Part shown: positions 1 through 6,861 of the stretch, piece by piece
Numbering within the stretch: the first letter of the stretch is position 1
Layout of the letters: each line of letters starts with the position of its first letter
Assembly: GCA_023412745.1 (NCBI GenBank)
Contig: JAEZBZ010000027.1
Span: forward strand, 1-14,946
Source of the DNA: Pseudomonadota bacterium
Lineage (GTDB): Bacteria; Pseudomonadota; Alphaproteobacteria; Rhizobiales; Hyphomicrobiaceae
Direction of reading: 5' to 3'
DNA length: 14,946 bases
Notes under the pieces: generated by a model
Database searches by the model: none
What the model saw: only the letters and a program-made list of their open reading frames with translations
What the model was told of the DNA's origin: nothing
Translations under genes and position numbers: made by a program

Positions 1-1
1 G

Positions 2-172
2 TACGGCACGCTGTCGATCGGGGCGATGGTCTACCTGGCGCTGATCCCGCTCAGCATGCAGCGCTACAAGCGCAAGATGCATGAGATGGAAATGGAGACG
101 TCCACCGCTCACGGGCCCTCCACGCCGACGCTGGTCTCAGACGGATCGCAGTCCGACCGCGCCAAGGGCTGA
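2..172 (+). CDS. C-terminal fragment of a membrane protein, possibly a phosphatidylserine synthase
   Basis: The reading frame is open from the left edge of the window and ends at a TGA at 170-172, so only the last 56 residues are visible and the start lies outside. The fragment begins with a hydrophobic stretch containing MVYLALIPLS, followed by a very basic turn (MQRYKRKMHE) and then a polar tail rich in Ser, Thr and Pro. A final transmembrane helix with a short basic cytoplasmic tail resembles the C-termini of bacterial CDP-diacylglycerol-serine O-phosphatidyltransferases (PssA), but no catalytic motif is in view, so that name is a guess. The gene converges on the mannose-1-phosphate guanylyltransferase gene with only 21 bp between the two stop codons, and no clear terminator hairpin lies between them. 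Any other polytopic membrane protein with a basic tail would fit as well. Confidence 0.6.
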   Translation, partial: YGTLSIGAMVYLALIPLSMQRYKRKMHEMEMETSTAHGPSTPTLVSDGSQSDRAKG

Positions 173-193
173 GCGCACCCAAAGGATAAGCAG

Positions 194-1636
194 CTACCGC
201 GTCTCTTCCGGGGCGCGGCGGTAGATGTCGTCGGAACGCAGGATGTCGTCCTCGCCGAGATAGCTGCCGATCTGCACCTCGATCAGCTCCAGCGGTACGC
301 GGCCTGGGTTTTCAAGCCGGTGCCATTGGGTGGCGACGATGTAGACGCTCTCGTTCTCGCGCACGAGCGTTTCGCTGTCGCCGACGGTGACCTTGGCGGT
401 GCCGTGCACGACCACCCAGTGCTCCGAGCGGTGATGATGCATTTGCATGGACAGCTTGCCACCCGGGTTGACGTGCAGCAGCTTGACCTGGAAACGCGGG
501 CCGATCGACAGCGTCTCGAAGTAACCCCACGGCCGATAGCTGCGCAGATGCTGCTCGGGCTCGGTGCGGCCTGCAGCCTTCAGGCTCGCGACGATTTTGG
601 AGACATCCTGGGCGCGTGAGCGATCCGCGACCAGCAGCGCATCGGGCGTGTCGACGATGACGAGGTTCTCGACGCCGAGCGTTGAAACCAGATGCTTGTC
701 GCTATGCACGTAGCAGTTGGAGGTATCCTGCAGCACGGCCTCGCCGCTGGCGTAGTTGCCATGCGCATCGTGCGGCGCCAGTTCCCATAGCGACGACCAT
801 GAACCGACATCGTTCCAGCCGACATCGACCGGCAGCATGGCCGCAGCCGAGGTTTTCTCCATCACCGCGTAGTCGATGGAAATGCTCGGGCTTGCAGCGA
901 ACGCGTCGGGCGCGAGACGCAGGAAGCCGAGGTCGGTGGTCGCCGCTTCAAAGGATTTCTGCGCGGCCGAGAGCACATCCGGCGCGAAGCGTTGAAGCTC
1001 GTCCAGGAAGGTGCGGGCGTGCAGCACGAAGATGCCGCTGTTCCAGAAATAGCCGCCATCGTCGATATAACGCTGGGCGGTGGATGCGTCGGGTTTTTCG
1101 GTGAACGATGCGACGGCGAACGCCGATCCGCTAAAGCCAGCGAGCGGCTGTCCACGCTTGATATAGCCATACCCGGTGTGCGGCGAGGCGGGCATGATGC
1201 CGAACAGCACGAGCCGGCCTGAGCTGGCGACCTTGGCTGCCTGCTGGACGGCCGAGACAAAACGCTGCTCGTCCTTGATCGCGTGATCCGACGGCATGAC
1301 GACCAGGATCGCTTCGGGATTTTCCGCAATGGCGCTGAGTGCCCCGACCGCGACGGCGGCGGCCGTGTTGCGCGGGACGGGTTCCAGGATCACCGCGCGT
1401 GCGGTGATCTGCTGGCGATCAAGCAGCTCCTTGACCAGGAAGCGGTGGTCGGAATTGCACAGGATGGTGGGGCTGCGAAACGTCGCTCCGGGCTTCAGCC
1501 GTTGCAACGTCTGCCCAAGCAGGCTTTCGCCGTCGCCATTGAAGCGAATGAACTGCTTGGGAAACATCGCCCGCGACAGTGGCCACAGGCGGGTACCGGA
1601 CCCGCCCGAAAGAATTACCGGAAAAATACCATCCAT
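194..1636 (-). CDS. manC: Mannose-1-phosphate guanylyltransferase / mannose-6-phosphate isomerase (type II bifunctional enzyme)
   Basis: This cytoplasmic enzyme makes GDP-mannose from mannose-1-phosphate and GTP; its C-terminal domain is the cupin type that interconverts fructose-6-phosphate and mannose-6-phosphate. GDP-mannose feeds exopolysaccharide and O-antigen synthesis. The 480 residues match the usual family length. The nucleotidyltransferase domain (about 1-290) shows the signature GGSGTRLWPLSR at 11-22 followed by PKQF at 26-29, PSDHAI at 115-120, FTEKP at 178-182, NSGIF at 199-203 and GWNDVGSW at 273-280. The cupin domain (about 360-470) has the metal-binding cluster QMHHHRSEHW at 398-407. 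I start it at the ATG at 1636, because the signature begins a few residues after it; the frame extends to 1711, but the extra 25 residues do not look like this family. The gene stands alone, with its own promoter candidate upstream. The family name xanB/algA/cpsB is also used. Confidence 0.95.
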   Translation of the reverse strand: MDGIFPVILSGGSGTRLWPLSRAMFPKQFIRFNGDGESLLGQTLQRLKPGATFRSPTILCNSDHRFLVKELLDRQQITARAVILEPVPRNTAAAVAVGALSAIAENPEAILVVMPSDHAIKDEQRFVSAVQQAAKVASSGRLVLFGIMPASPHTGYGYIKRGQPLAGFSGSAFAVASFTEKPDASTAQRYIDDGGYFWNSGIFVLHARTFLDELQRFAPDVLSAAQKSFEAATTDLGFLRLAPDAFAASPSISIDYAVMEKTSAAAMLPVDVGWNDVGSWSSLWELAPHDAHGNYASGEAVLQDTSNCYVHSDKHLVSTLGVENLVIVDTPDALLVADRSRAQDVSKIVASLKAAGRTEPEQHLRSYRPWGYFETLSIGPRFQVKLLHVNPGGKLSMQMHHHRSEHWVVVHGTAKVTVGDSETLVRENESVYIVATQWHRLENPGRVPLELIEVQIGSYLGEDDILRSDDIYRRAPEETR

Positions 1637-1738
1637 TCCGATCACCGTCGCCTTCGGCCAACACAGCCCTCGCCCGAGCACTTTTGCCGGGGATCGATCT
1701 CGCCACAGCATCGCGCCCTGCGGCTTAGCACTGGCGCG

Positions 1739-1767
1739 ATTATACCGATGTAAGGTTGAGAACCTAT
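1739..1767 (-). promoter_or_regulatory. Candidate sigma70-type promoter for manC, overlapping an inverted repeat
   Basis: On the minus strand a perfect TATAAT lies at 1744-1739, about 100 nt upstream of the manC start at 1636. At the position expected for a -35 box there is no good TTGACA match. Instead, a perfect 5-bp inverted repeat, AGGTT-gag-AACCT, spans 1753-1765 across the spacer and the -35 edge, where a repressor or activator could bind. The -10 hexamer is seen directly; its use as a promoter is inferred. Confidence 0.4.
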
Positions 1768-1788
1768 GTCGCTTGATTTTGGGCGGTT

Positions 1789-3783
1789 TCAGCGGCCGGA
1801 TGACGGCCGCTGCATCAGCCGGTCACGCAACGAGCGCAGTGCATCGGATGCCTGCTGATTGGTCTCGTTGACCGGCGGCGGGACACCGCGCACCGCCGGT
1901 TGAGGCGGACGGTGTGATGGTGGAGGAGCTTCCGGCCGGCCAGGTCCGTCCAGGCGCCGGGCTAGGCGGTTTTGCTGATATCCGGCAGGATAGCCGGCGT
2001 GCGGCGCTCCCATTTCAGCCGACGCATGGCCTGCATGTAGAGCCGGATGAGCGTCACCGGCGTTTGGCATCGCAAGCGTTTCCGCCAGCATCGCCATGTT
2101 CTGGTTGGCATCGCCGCCACCGGCGCCGGACGCACGCCAGCGTTCCACGATCTGGTCGAGGAAACCTTCGTCGCCGACTGACTTCTGCCACTTCTCGCTG
2201 AAGCGCGCGGTCGAGCTGCGCGGTAGCGCGTTCGCAGGAAGTTCGTCGAACTTCATGCGGACCGGCAGGGCGACGCCGTCGCCGAACGCGATCGCTTCTC
2301 GTTGGCCGAGCGCGGGCAGGAACTCGAGCAGGCCGGAGCCGGTGTCTGAGACCGCCGACTGCACGATCTGCTGGTCGCGGTCATTCGACATGCGCAGTGC
2401 AAAGACGGTGTTGCACTGGGACAGGATGGTCGGGTCGATTTCCGCCGGGCGCTGCGTGACGATGCACAGCGAGGCGCCATACTTGCGGCCTTCCTTGGCG
2501 ATCTTGGCGATCGCGCGCTTGCAGGGCTCGAAGCCAAGGCTCGGATTGGCCGGAACGTAGCGATGCGCTTCCTCGCACACCAGGGTCACCGGAACCTGGC
2601 CTTCACTCCATAGCGCGAAGTCAAACGTCATGCGGCACAGAACCGACACGACGACGTTGACGATCTCGGTCGGCAGGCCGGTTAATTCCAGAATGGTGAT
2701 CGGCTTGTTGTTGACCGGAACGCGGAAGATCTGGCCGAGGATCTGCGCCATGCCGTCGTAGACGGTTAGCGAGCCGAACATGAACGCATAGCGCGCGTCC
2801 TGGCTGATGATGTCGATGCGGCTCTTGATCTGGCGATAAGGATGCAGGTCGCGCTTGTTCTCCAGCTTGCCCATGCGCTCATCGATCAGCGCGGTCAGAT
2901 CGGAGATGCGATAAGGTACTGGCGTATCGACCGTGAAACGGCCGGGATCGGGCGCGCCGCGGCGCAGCGCCTGGGTTTCCTTGGCGCGGCCCATGGCGTA
3001 GCGGCTCTTCGCGATCGGAATGAGCTCCTGCAGGATCTCGACTTCCGCCTTGCGGCCTTGCGTATCGCCGATCAGGACCTCGACCGCTTCCTCGAACGTC
3101 AGAAGCCAGAACGGAAGCTGCATGTTGCGCGGCGAGAGCACTTCCGCCCATTCGGTGAAGGCGGTAGCGTACTCGTTGTGCGGATCGAGAAGAACGATGT
3201 GGGCGGCGGGGTTTTCCTGCAGGATCGAGCGCAGGATCAGCGCCGTGGTGCACGACTTGCCGGTGCCGGTGGTGCCGAGGATAGCGAAGTGCTTGCCGAG
3301 CAGATCGTCGACCTTGATCATGGCCGAGATGCCGGCATCCTGACGCAGCGAGCCGACCCGCACGCTGCCTCTGCTGTCACCGCAGAACGCCATTTCCAGC
3401 TCGGCCTTCGAGGCCACCCGCACGCGATCGCCGAGCGAGGGATAGATGGTGACGCCGCGATTGAATGATCCGGCGCGGCCGTTGCTGCTCTTCCACAGCT
3501 CGCCGACGAGCCCCAGCTCCGCGATCCACAGTTCGCTCTCGCCCTCGCGCTGCGCGGGAACCGGAACGCTGAGCGCGGATACGATGGCCAGAACGGCGGT
3601 ATTGGCCTGTTCGATGACCAGCAGTGTGCCCATTTCGGGCCGATGCTCAGGACCACGCATGCGTAGATCGTGCGCTGCGTCCAGCAGGACGACAGCCTTC
3701 GATCCGGTCACCGACACGATCCGTCCAATCGACGAATCCGTCGTCCAGCTATCGTGGCTGATACCTGACGCGGCCAGCTGCAT
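1789..3783 (-). CDS. HerA/DUF87-type DNA-translocase ATPase
   Basis: This is a predicted hexameric RecA/FtsK-superfamily ATPase of the HerA type, a family that translocates on DNA and in archaea works with the nuclease NurA in end resection. The 664 residues start with a HAS-barrel-like beta domain (about 15-150). The ATPase core follows, with Walker A GTTGTGKS at 170-177, Walker B ending in CEEAH at 403-407 (two acidic residues), a polar sensor-like TQRP at 443-446 and a basic FALRMSN at 461-467 typical of the trans-acting arginine region. Residues from about 555 to the end are rich in Pro, Gly, Ala and His and are probably disordered. The start is fixed by AGGAGG at 3794-3789, 5 nt upstream of the ATG. 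The gene begins 17 bp after the histidine kinase stop, so the two are probably co-transcribed. No nurA-like nuclease and no SIR2 or DUF4297 defence partner is present. The DNA substrate and cellular role are unknown. Confidence 0.9.
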   Translation of the reverse strand: MQLAASGISHDSWTTDSSIGRIVSVTGSKAVVLLDAAHDLRMRGPEHRPEMGTLLVIEQANTAVLAIVSALSVPVPAQREGESELWIAELGLVGELWKSSNGRAGSFNRGVTIYPSLGDRVRVASKAELEMAFCGDSRGSVRVGSLRQDAGISAMIKVDDLLGKHFAILGTTGTGKSCTTALILRSILQENPAAHIVLLDPHNEYATAFTEWAEVLSPRNMQLPFWLLTFEEAVEVLIGDTQGRKAEVEILQELIPIAKSRYAMGRAKETQALRRGAPDPGRFTVDTPVPYRISDLTALIDERMGKLENKRDLHPYRQIKSRIDIISQDARYAFMFGSLTVYDGMAQILGQIFRVPVNNKPITILELTGLPTEIVNVVVSVLCRMTFDFALWSEGQVPVTLVCEEAHRYVPANPSLGFEPCKRAIAKIAKEGRKYGASLCIVTQRPAEIDPTILSQCNTVFALRMSNDRDQQIVQSAVSDTGSGLLEFLPALGQREAIAFGDGVALPVRMKFDELPANALPRSSTARFSEKWQKSVGDEGFLDQIVERWRASGAGGGDANQNMAMLAETLAMPNAGDAHPALHAGHASAEMGAPHAGYPAGYQQNRLARRLDGPGRPEAPPPSHRPPQPAVRGVPPPVNETNQQASDALRSLRDRLMQRPSSGR
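1790..1812 (-). terminator. GC-rich hairpin across the herA stop codon, terminator-like without a U tract
   Basis: CAGCGGCC (1790-1797) and GGCCGCTG (1805-1812) form a perfect 8-bp stem with a 7-nt loop. The stop codon of the ATPase gene (1789-1791) sits at the foot of the stem. In the direction of transcription the stem is followed by an A-rich stretch, not T residues, so it is not a classic intrinsic terminator. It could still cause pausing, Rho-assisted termination or 3' end protection, or simply reflect codon use. Confidence 0.3.
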
Positions 3784-3794
3784 CTCCCCCTCCT
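3784..3794 (-). promoter_or_regulatory. Strong ribosome binding site for the HerA-type ATPase
   Basis: The minus strand carries AGGAGG followed by GGGAG immediately upstream of the ATG at 3783. It lies in the 17-bp gap after the kinase stop codon, so the ATPase has its own strong translation start even though it is probably on the kinase transcript. Confidence 0.7.
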
Positions 3795-3800
3795 GGCGCT

Positions 3801-4679
3801 CTAAATACCGGTTGCATGAACGGCATCACGAGCCTGCGCCATCGGCATTTGATGGCCCCCCGGCAGGATCACGGCAACTTCGGTACCCTGTGATTTCATG
3901 CTGCGAATTTCCAACCGACCGCCGTGCAGCTCGGCGAGCGCCTTGGCGATCGGCAGCCCGAGACCGGCTCCTTCGCGCCAGCGCGAACGCGTTCCGTCGA
4001 CCTGTCCGAAAGGCATCAGCGCGACGTTAATCTCTTCCTCGCTCATGCCGATTCCGGTATCGCGGACGACGAGAACGGCGCCACCGCCATTCATGCGCAT
4101 CGCTTCAACGGACACGATCCCGCCTTCGCGGGTGAACTTGACGGCATTGCTGACCAGGATGTCCGCGATCTGGTTCAGCTTCTTGGGATCGCCGCGCACC
4201 GGCTGCATGGCGGCATCGATGCGGTATTCGATCTGGATGCCGGCTTCTTCGGCGGCCGAACGGAAGCGCGTGATCGCGCCATCTACGATCTCGCCGATAC
4301 TGACGTCATGCGCGTCCAACGCGAACTTGCCGCTCTGGATCTTCGACATGTCGAGAATATCGTTGATCACCGACAGCAGGTGTCCGGCCGCGTCATGGAT
4401 TAGCGACGCGTACTCGATGATGTCCTGGTCCTGCAGGCGGCGGCTTTGGTGCTCGCGCAGCAGCTTGGAAAAGCCGATCACCGTGTTCAGCGGTGTGCGC
4501 AGCTCATGACTCATATTTGAAATAAATTCTGACTTGACCTTGCTGGCGAGCTCGGTCTCGATTCGGGCCGAATGCTCAGCCACGCGCGCGCGGTGCCGGA
4601 GAATGGCATCGCCGAGCATGAGCGAGTACTCGCTCATTAACGAATTGCTTTTGTTCGTCCCGAGTGAGCCACTTAGCAT
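3801..4679 (-). CDS. Sensor histidine kinase without a recognisable sensor domain
   Basis: This is a two-component histidine kinase with the HisKA plus HATPase_c core and little else. The H box SNMSHELRTPLN (54-65) carries the phosphoacceptor His58. A coiled dimerisation helix runs over about 22-115. The ATP-binding domain has an N box around Asn178 (VSNAVKFT), G1 DTGIG at 207-211, an F box near MPFGQ and G2 GAGLGL at 237-242. No transmembrane segment, PAS, GAF or HAMP domain is visible, so the protein is probably cytoplasmic and senses through partners. No response regulator gene is in the window. The start is uncertain: ATG codons at 4679, 4637 and 4619 are in frame and none has a good Shine-Dalgarno sequence. 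The last two lie inside a 20-bp perfect palindrome. The gene is divergent from the LysE-type exporter and sits directly upstream of the HerA-type ATPase. Confidence 0.85.
   Translation of the reverse strand: MLSGSLGTNKSNSLMSEYSLMLGDAILRHRARVAEHSARIETELASKVKSEFISNMSHELRTPLNTVIGFSKLLREHQSRRLQDQDIIEYASLIHDAAGHLLSVINDILDMSKIQSGKFALDAHDVSIGEIVDGAITRFRSAAEEAGIQIEYRIDAAMQPVRGDPKKLNQIADILVSNAVKFTREGGIVSVEAMRMNGGGAVLVVRDTGIGMSEEEINVALMPFGQVDGTRSRWREGAGLGLPIAKALAELHGGRLEIRSMKSQGTEVAVILPGGHQMPMAQARDAVHATGI
4618..4637. repeat. 20-bp perfect palindrome at the histidine kinase start region
   Basis: The sequence ATGAGCGAGTACTCGCTCAT reads identically on both strands and stops being symmetrical one base further out on each side. 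On the minus strand it encodes the kinase residues MSEYSLM and contains two in-frame ATG codons. It could be a regulator binding site or a structure at the translation start, or it could be a coincidence of codon use. Confidence 0.7.
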
Positions 4680-4794
4680 GCAACAGCCAGAATTGTTTAC
4701 GCCGCGCCTGCCCGAACGCTAGCAGGAGAGCAGCTAAGCTGAGGTTAATCTCAGGACTGATAAATGTGGTTATGCTGCTAACGCGCGGACTACC
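4680..4794. promoter_or_regulatory. Divergent intergenic region between the histidine kinase and the LysE-type gene
   Basis: This 115-bp gap must hold the 5' signals of both divergent genes and is more AT-rich than its surroundings. On the + strand a TATGCT at 4771-4776 could be a -10 box for the exporter, but no convincing -35 hexamer lies at the right distance. A short inverted repeat CTGAG-N6-CTCAG occupies 4739-4754. I see no strong Shine-Dalgarno sequence before either start, so neither promoter can be placed with confidence. Confidence 0.3.
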
Positions 4795-5436
4795 ATGTCG
4801 TTTGTGCCGGAATTCGGAACTCTCGTAGCTTATACAATAGCTTGCGCCATCCTGTTCCTGACGCCGGGACCGGATATGAGCCTGTGTCTGGCGAAAACCA
4901 TCGCGGGTGGGCGGCGCACGGGCATAGCAGCCATGCTCGGTTCGAACATGGGCTGCCTGGTGCATACGCTCCTGGCCGCGATTGGTCTTTCGGCACTGCT
5001 GGCAGCCTCGGCGACTGCATTCATGGCCGTGAAAGTTATTGGCGCGCTTTATCTATTGTGGCTCGCCATCGATGCGATCCGGTCGGGATCGGCGCTCAAT
5101 GTTTCGATACGGGGCGCCAAAGCGCAAGCCTTCTGGAAAACCTTCATGGTCGGGCTCGGGGTGAACCTGACCAATCCGAAGGTGGTGCTGTTCTTCGTGA
5201 CGTTCCTGCCGCAGTTCGTGCGCGCGGGTGATCCGGATGCGGCGGGCAAGCTGGTGTTTCTCGGCGCCTACTACGTTCTGTTTACCCTGCCGTTCGGTTT
5301 CCTGATCGTGCTCGGCGCGGAGAGCCTCGTCGGCTATCTCAGGGGCCGCAAACGCGTGCTGCGCGCCATCGACTGGACTTTCGCCGGCGTCTTCGGTTTC
5401 TTCGCAGTGCACATCCTCACCACCCAGAGCCGCTGA
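4795..5436 (+). CDS. LysE/RhtB-family amino acid exporter
   Basis: This inner-membrane protein belongs to the LysE/RhtB translocator family, whose members export amino acids and related small molecules by proton antiport. Its 213 residues match the usual 200-215. The family signature is present: LTPGPD at 22-27 in the first helix, a Gly-rich segment at 38-52, and NLTNPKVVLFFVTFLPQFV at 124-142. About six hydrophobic segments can be drawn, roughly 8-25, 42-70, 74-98, 115-140, 153-178 and 192-210. The substrate cannot be deduced from sequence. The ATG at 4795 gives a normal N-terminus, although the Shine-Dalgarno sequence is weak. It lies 108 bp upstream of pcaH on the same strand, so export linked to aromatic catabolism or simple co-transcription is possible. 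A structured spacer between them argues that pcaHG may be controlled separately. Confidence 0.92.
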   Translation: MSFVPEFGTLVAYTIACAILFLTPGPDMSLCLAKTIAGGRRTGIAAMLGSNMGCLVHTLLAAIGLSALLAASATAFMAVKVIGALYLLWLAIDAIRSGSALNVSIRGAKAQAFWKTFMVGLGVNLTNPKVVLFFVTFLPQFVRAGDPDAAGKLVFLGAYYVLFTLPFGFLIVLGAESLVGYLRGRKRVLRAIDWTFAGVFGFFAVHILTTQSR

Positions 5437-5439
5437 CGC

Positions 5440-5470
5440 GCGCCTATGGGCGCATGCTGCGCCGGCATGC
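5440..5470 (+). promoter_or_regulatory. Overlapping alternative hairpins upstream of pcaHG
   Basis: Three inverted repeats share bases, so only some can form at once: GCGCC (5440-5444) with GGCGC (5449-5453); GGCGCA (5449-5454) with TGCGCC (5458-5463); and GCATGC (5452-5457) with GCATGC (5465-5470). They lie just after the exporter stop codon and before a TATGAT at 5471-5476. No T tract follows, so an intrinsic terminator is not shown. The repeats may act in RNA, as DNA operator sites, or not at all. Confidence 0.35.
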
Positions 5471-5483
5471 TATGATCCGATCA
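5471..5483 (+). promoter_or_regulatory. Weak promoter candidate with an inverted repeat, upstream of pcaH
   Basis: TATGAT at 5471-5476 matches the -10 consensus at five of six bases and would give a leader of about 60 nt before the pcaH GTG. There is no recognisable -35 box at 16-18 bp spacing, so an activator would be needed. An inverted repeat TGATC-C-GATCA (5473-5483) overlaps the box and the likely transcription start. Regulation of pca genes by a LysR- or IclR-type regulator is known in related bacteria, but no such gene is visible here. Confidence 0.25.
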
Positions 5484-5532
5484 GGCGGACGCTGAAGATC
5501 CGCAAAAAGGCAATTACCGGGCAGAGGAAGCC

Positions 5533-5540
5533 AAGGAGGA
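5533..5540 (+). promoter_or_regulatory. Ribosome binding site that fixes the GTG start of pcaH
   Basis: AAGGAGGA ends 4 nt before the GTG at 5545. The next candidate, an ATG at 5560, would be 19 nt away, too far for this site. This decides the start in favour of GTG. Confidence 0.7.
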
Positions 5541-5544
5541 GCGC

Positions 5545-6246
5545 GTGTCAGCCAGCTTCATGCCGCGCGATTGGGATAGCCAGCCTCGCTATATCGATGC
5601 CGGATACAAGTCGACGGTCCTGCGCGGGCCGACAAAACCCCTCATTCCGATTCGCCAATCGCTGTCCGAGCTGACCGGACCGGTCTACGGCCACGATAGC
5701 GTCGGGCCGACCGATGCCGACCTGACCGTTAACGGGCGTCGCAACGGCGAACCGCTCGGTGAACGGATTATCGTCACCGGTCGCGTTCTGGACGAAAATG
5801 CCCGGCCGCTGCCCGGTACCCTGATCGAGATCTGGCAGGCTAATGCCGCGGGCCGCTACGTCCATGTCGTCGACCAGCACGACGCGCCGCTCGACCCCAA
5901 CTTCTTCGGCGGCGGTCGCTGCGTCACCGACGCGGAAGGCCGCTACCGCTACATGACGATCAAGCCGGGCGCGTATCCCTGGGGCAACCACCCCAACGCC
6001 TGGCGGCCGAACCATATTCACCTGTCGCTGTTCGGGCCGAGCTTCCTTACCCGGCTGGTGACGCAGATGTACTTCCCGGGAGATCCGCTGCTTGAACTCG
6101 ATCCGATCTATAAAAGCGCGCCGGTCCATACGCGCGAGGCCATGATCGCGCGCTTCTCGATCGAGGCCACGCAGCCGGGATACGCGCTCGGCTATGAGTT
6201 CGACATCGTGCTGCGGGGCCGCCACGCCACCCCGATCGAGGACTAG
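5545..6246 (+). CDS. pcaH: Protocatechuate 3,4-dioxygenase beta subunit
   Basis: This is the iron-carrying subunit of the intradiol dioxygenase that opens protocatechuate between its two hydroxyls to give 3-carboxy-cis,cis-muconate, the entry step of the beta-ketoadipate pathway. The 233 residues match the family. All four non-haem Fe(III) ligands can be placed by comparison with the Pseudomonas putida enzyme (Tyr408, Tyr447, His460, His462): Tyr105 in GRYVH, Tyr144 in GAYPW, and His157 and His159 in RPNHIHL. The arginine just before the histidines (Arg154) is also kept. Other family features are EIWQAN at 95-100, LDPNFFGGGRC at 116-126 and QMYFPGDPL at 174-182. It starts with GTG, supported by a strong Shine-Dalgarno sequence. 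pcaG follows after 6 bp, so the two form a co-translated pair. No other pca gene is in the window. Confidence 0.97.
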   Translation: MSASFMPRDWDSQPRYIDAGYKSTVLRGPTKPLIPIRQSLSELTGPVYGHDSVGPTDADLTVNGRRNGEPLGERIIVTGRVLDENARPLPGTLIEIWQANAAGRYVHVVDQHDAPLDPNFFGGGRCVTDAEGRYRYMTIKPGAYPWGNHPNAWRPNHIHLSLFGPSFLTRLVTQMYFPGDPLLELDPIYKSAPVHTREAMIARFSIEATQPGYALGYEFDIVLRGRHATPIED

Positions 6247-6252
6247 ACCGGC

Positions 6253-6843
6253 ATGACGCTGAAACAGACCCCCTCGCAGACGGTAGGGCCTTTTTTCGCC
6301 TACGGGCTCACGCCGGAGCAGTACGGCTATCCCTTTCGCAGCATCGCCGATGGCGACCTGAAGGCCGTTGACGCGGATGGCGAACGCATCCGTATCGAGG
6401 GCCGCGTGTTTGACGGTGAGGGCAACACCGTTCCCGACGCGATGATCGAGATCTGGCAAGCGGACGGCCAGGGGCGTTACGCGCACCCCTCCGATCCGCG
6501 CGGTTCCAACTCGCAGTTCAAAGGTTTCGGCCGCACCGGCACGGGCACGGACCCGGCACATCGCTTTATTTTTCAAACCGTGAAGCCGGCCTCGGTGGAT
6601 GGCGCGCAAGCACCGCACGTTAACGTCATCGTGTTCATGCGCGGGCTGCTGCTGCACGCCTACACGCGTATCTATTTTGCCGATGAAGCGGCCGCCAATG
6701 CGCGCGATGCCGTGCTGATGTCGGTGCCGGACGATCGCCGAGGGACGCTGATCGCAGAGCGCGAGGAGACGCCGACCGGTGTCGTCTACCGCTTCGACAT
6801 CCACATGCAAGGCGATTGCGAAACGGTGTTCTTCGACGTCTGA
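6253..6843 (+). CDS. pcaG: Protocatechuate 3,4-dioxygenase alpha subunit
   Basis: This is the structural partner of PcaH; alpha-beta units assemble into a large oligomer, with the alpha subunit shaping the substrate pocket but not binding iron. The 196 residues match the usual length. The N-terminus is typical (TPSQTVGPFFAYGL at 6-19), and the intradiol dioxygenase fold is recognisable by EIWQADGQGRYAHP at 66-79 and the GLLLHAYTRIYF segment at 131-142. The metal-ligand histidine pair of the beta subunit is absent: the equivalent stretch reads APHVNVIVF, as expected for an alpha chain. The ATG at 6253 is 6 bp after the pcaH stop, with GAGG at the end of pcaH as a possible ribosome binding site. 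The gene converges on cysNC, with only 18 bp between the stop codons. Confidence 0.96.
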   Translation: MTLKQTPSQTVGPFFAYGLTPEQYGYPFRSIADGDLKAVDADGERIRIEGRVFDGEGNTVPDAMIEIWQADGQGRYAHPSDPRGSNSQFKGFGRTGTGTDPAHRFIFQTVKPASVDGAQAPHVNVIVFMRGLLLHAYTRIYFADEAAANARDAVLMSVPDDRRGTLIAEREETPTGVVYRFDIHMQGDCETVFFDV

Positions 6844-6861
6844 GGCCTTGTGCGCGCGCCG

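Noticed and set aside
1789..3783. HerA-type ATPase as part of an anti-phage defence system
   Set aside because: No SIR2, DUF4297, nuclease or other effector is adjacent, and no mobile element or change in base composition marks the locus as an island.
4620..4800. A hydrophobic stretch (LSLAALLLAF followed by basic residues) in another minus-strand frame just upstream of the kinase, suggesting a frameshifted membrane anchor
   Set aside because: A one-base shift near the palindrome would join it to the kinase, which is tempting, but no ATG, GTG or TTG lies at a sensible place before the hydrophobic stretch. Comparison with relatives would be needed to revive it.
5548..6810. A 420-codon open frame on the minus strand opposite pcaH and pcaG
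   Set aside because: It mirrors both pca genes across their junction, has Arg/Val/Asp-rich antisense composition and no domain. The sense strand has complete active-site residues.
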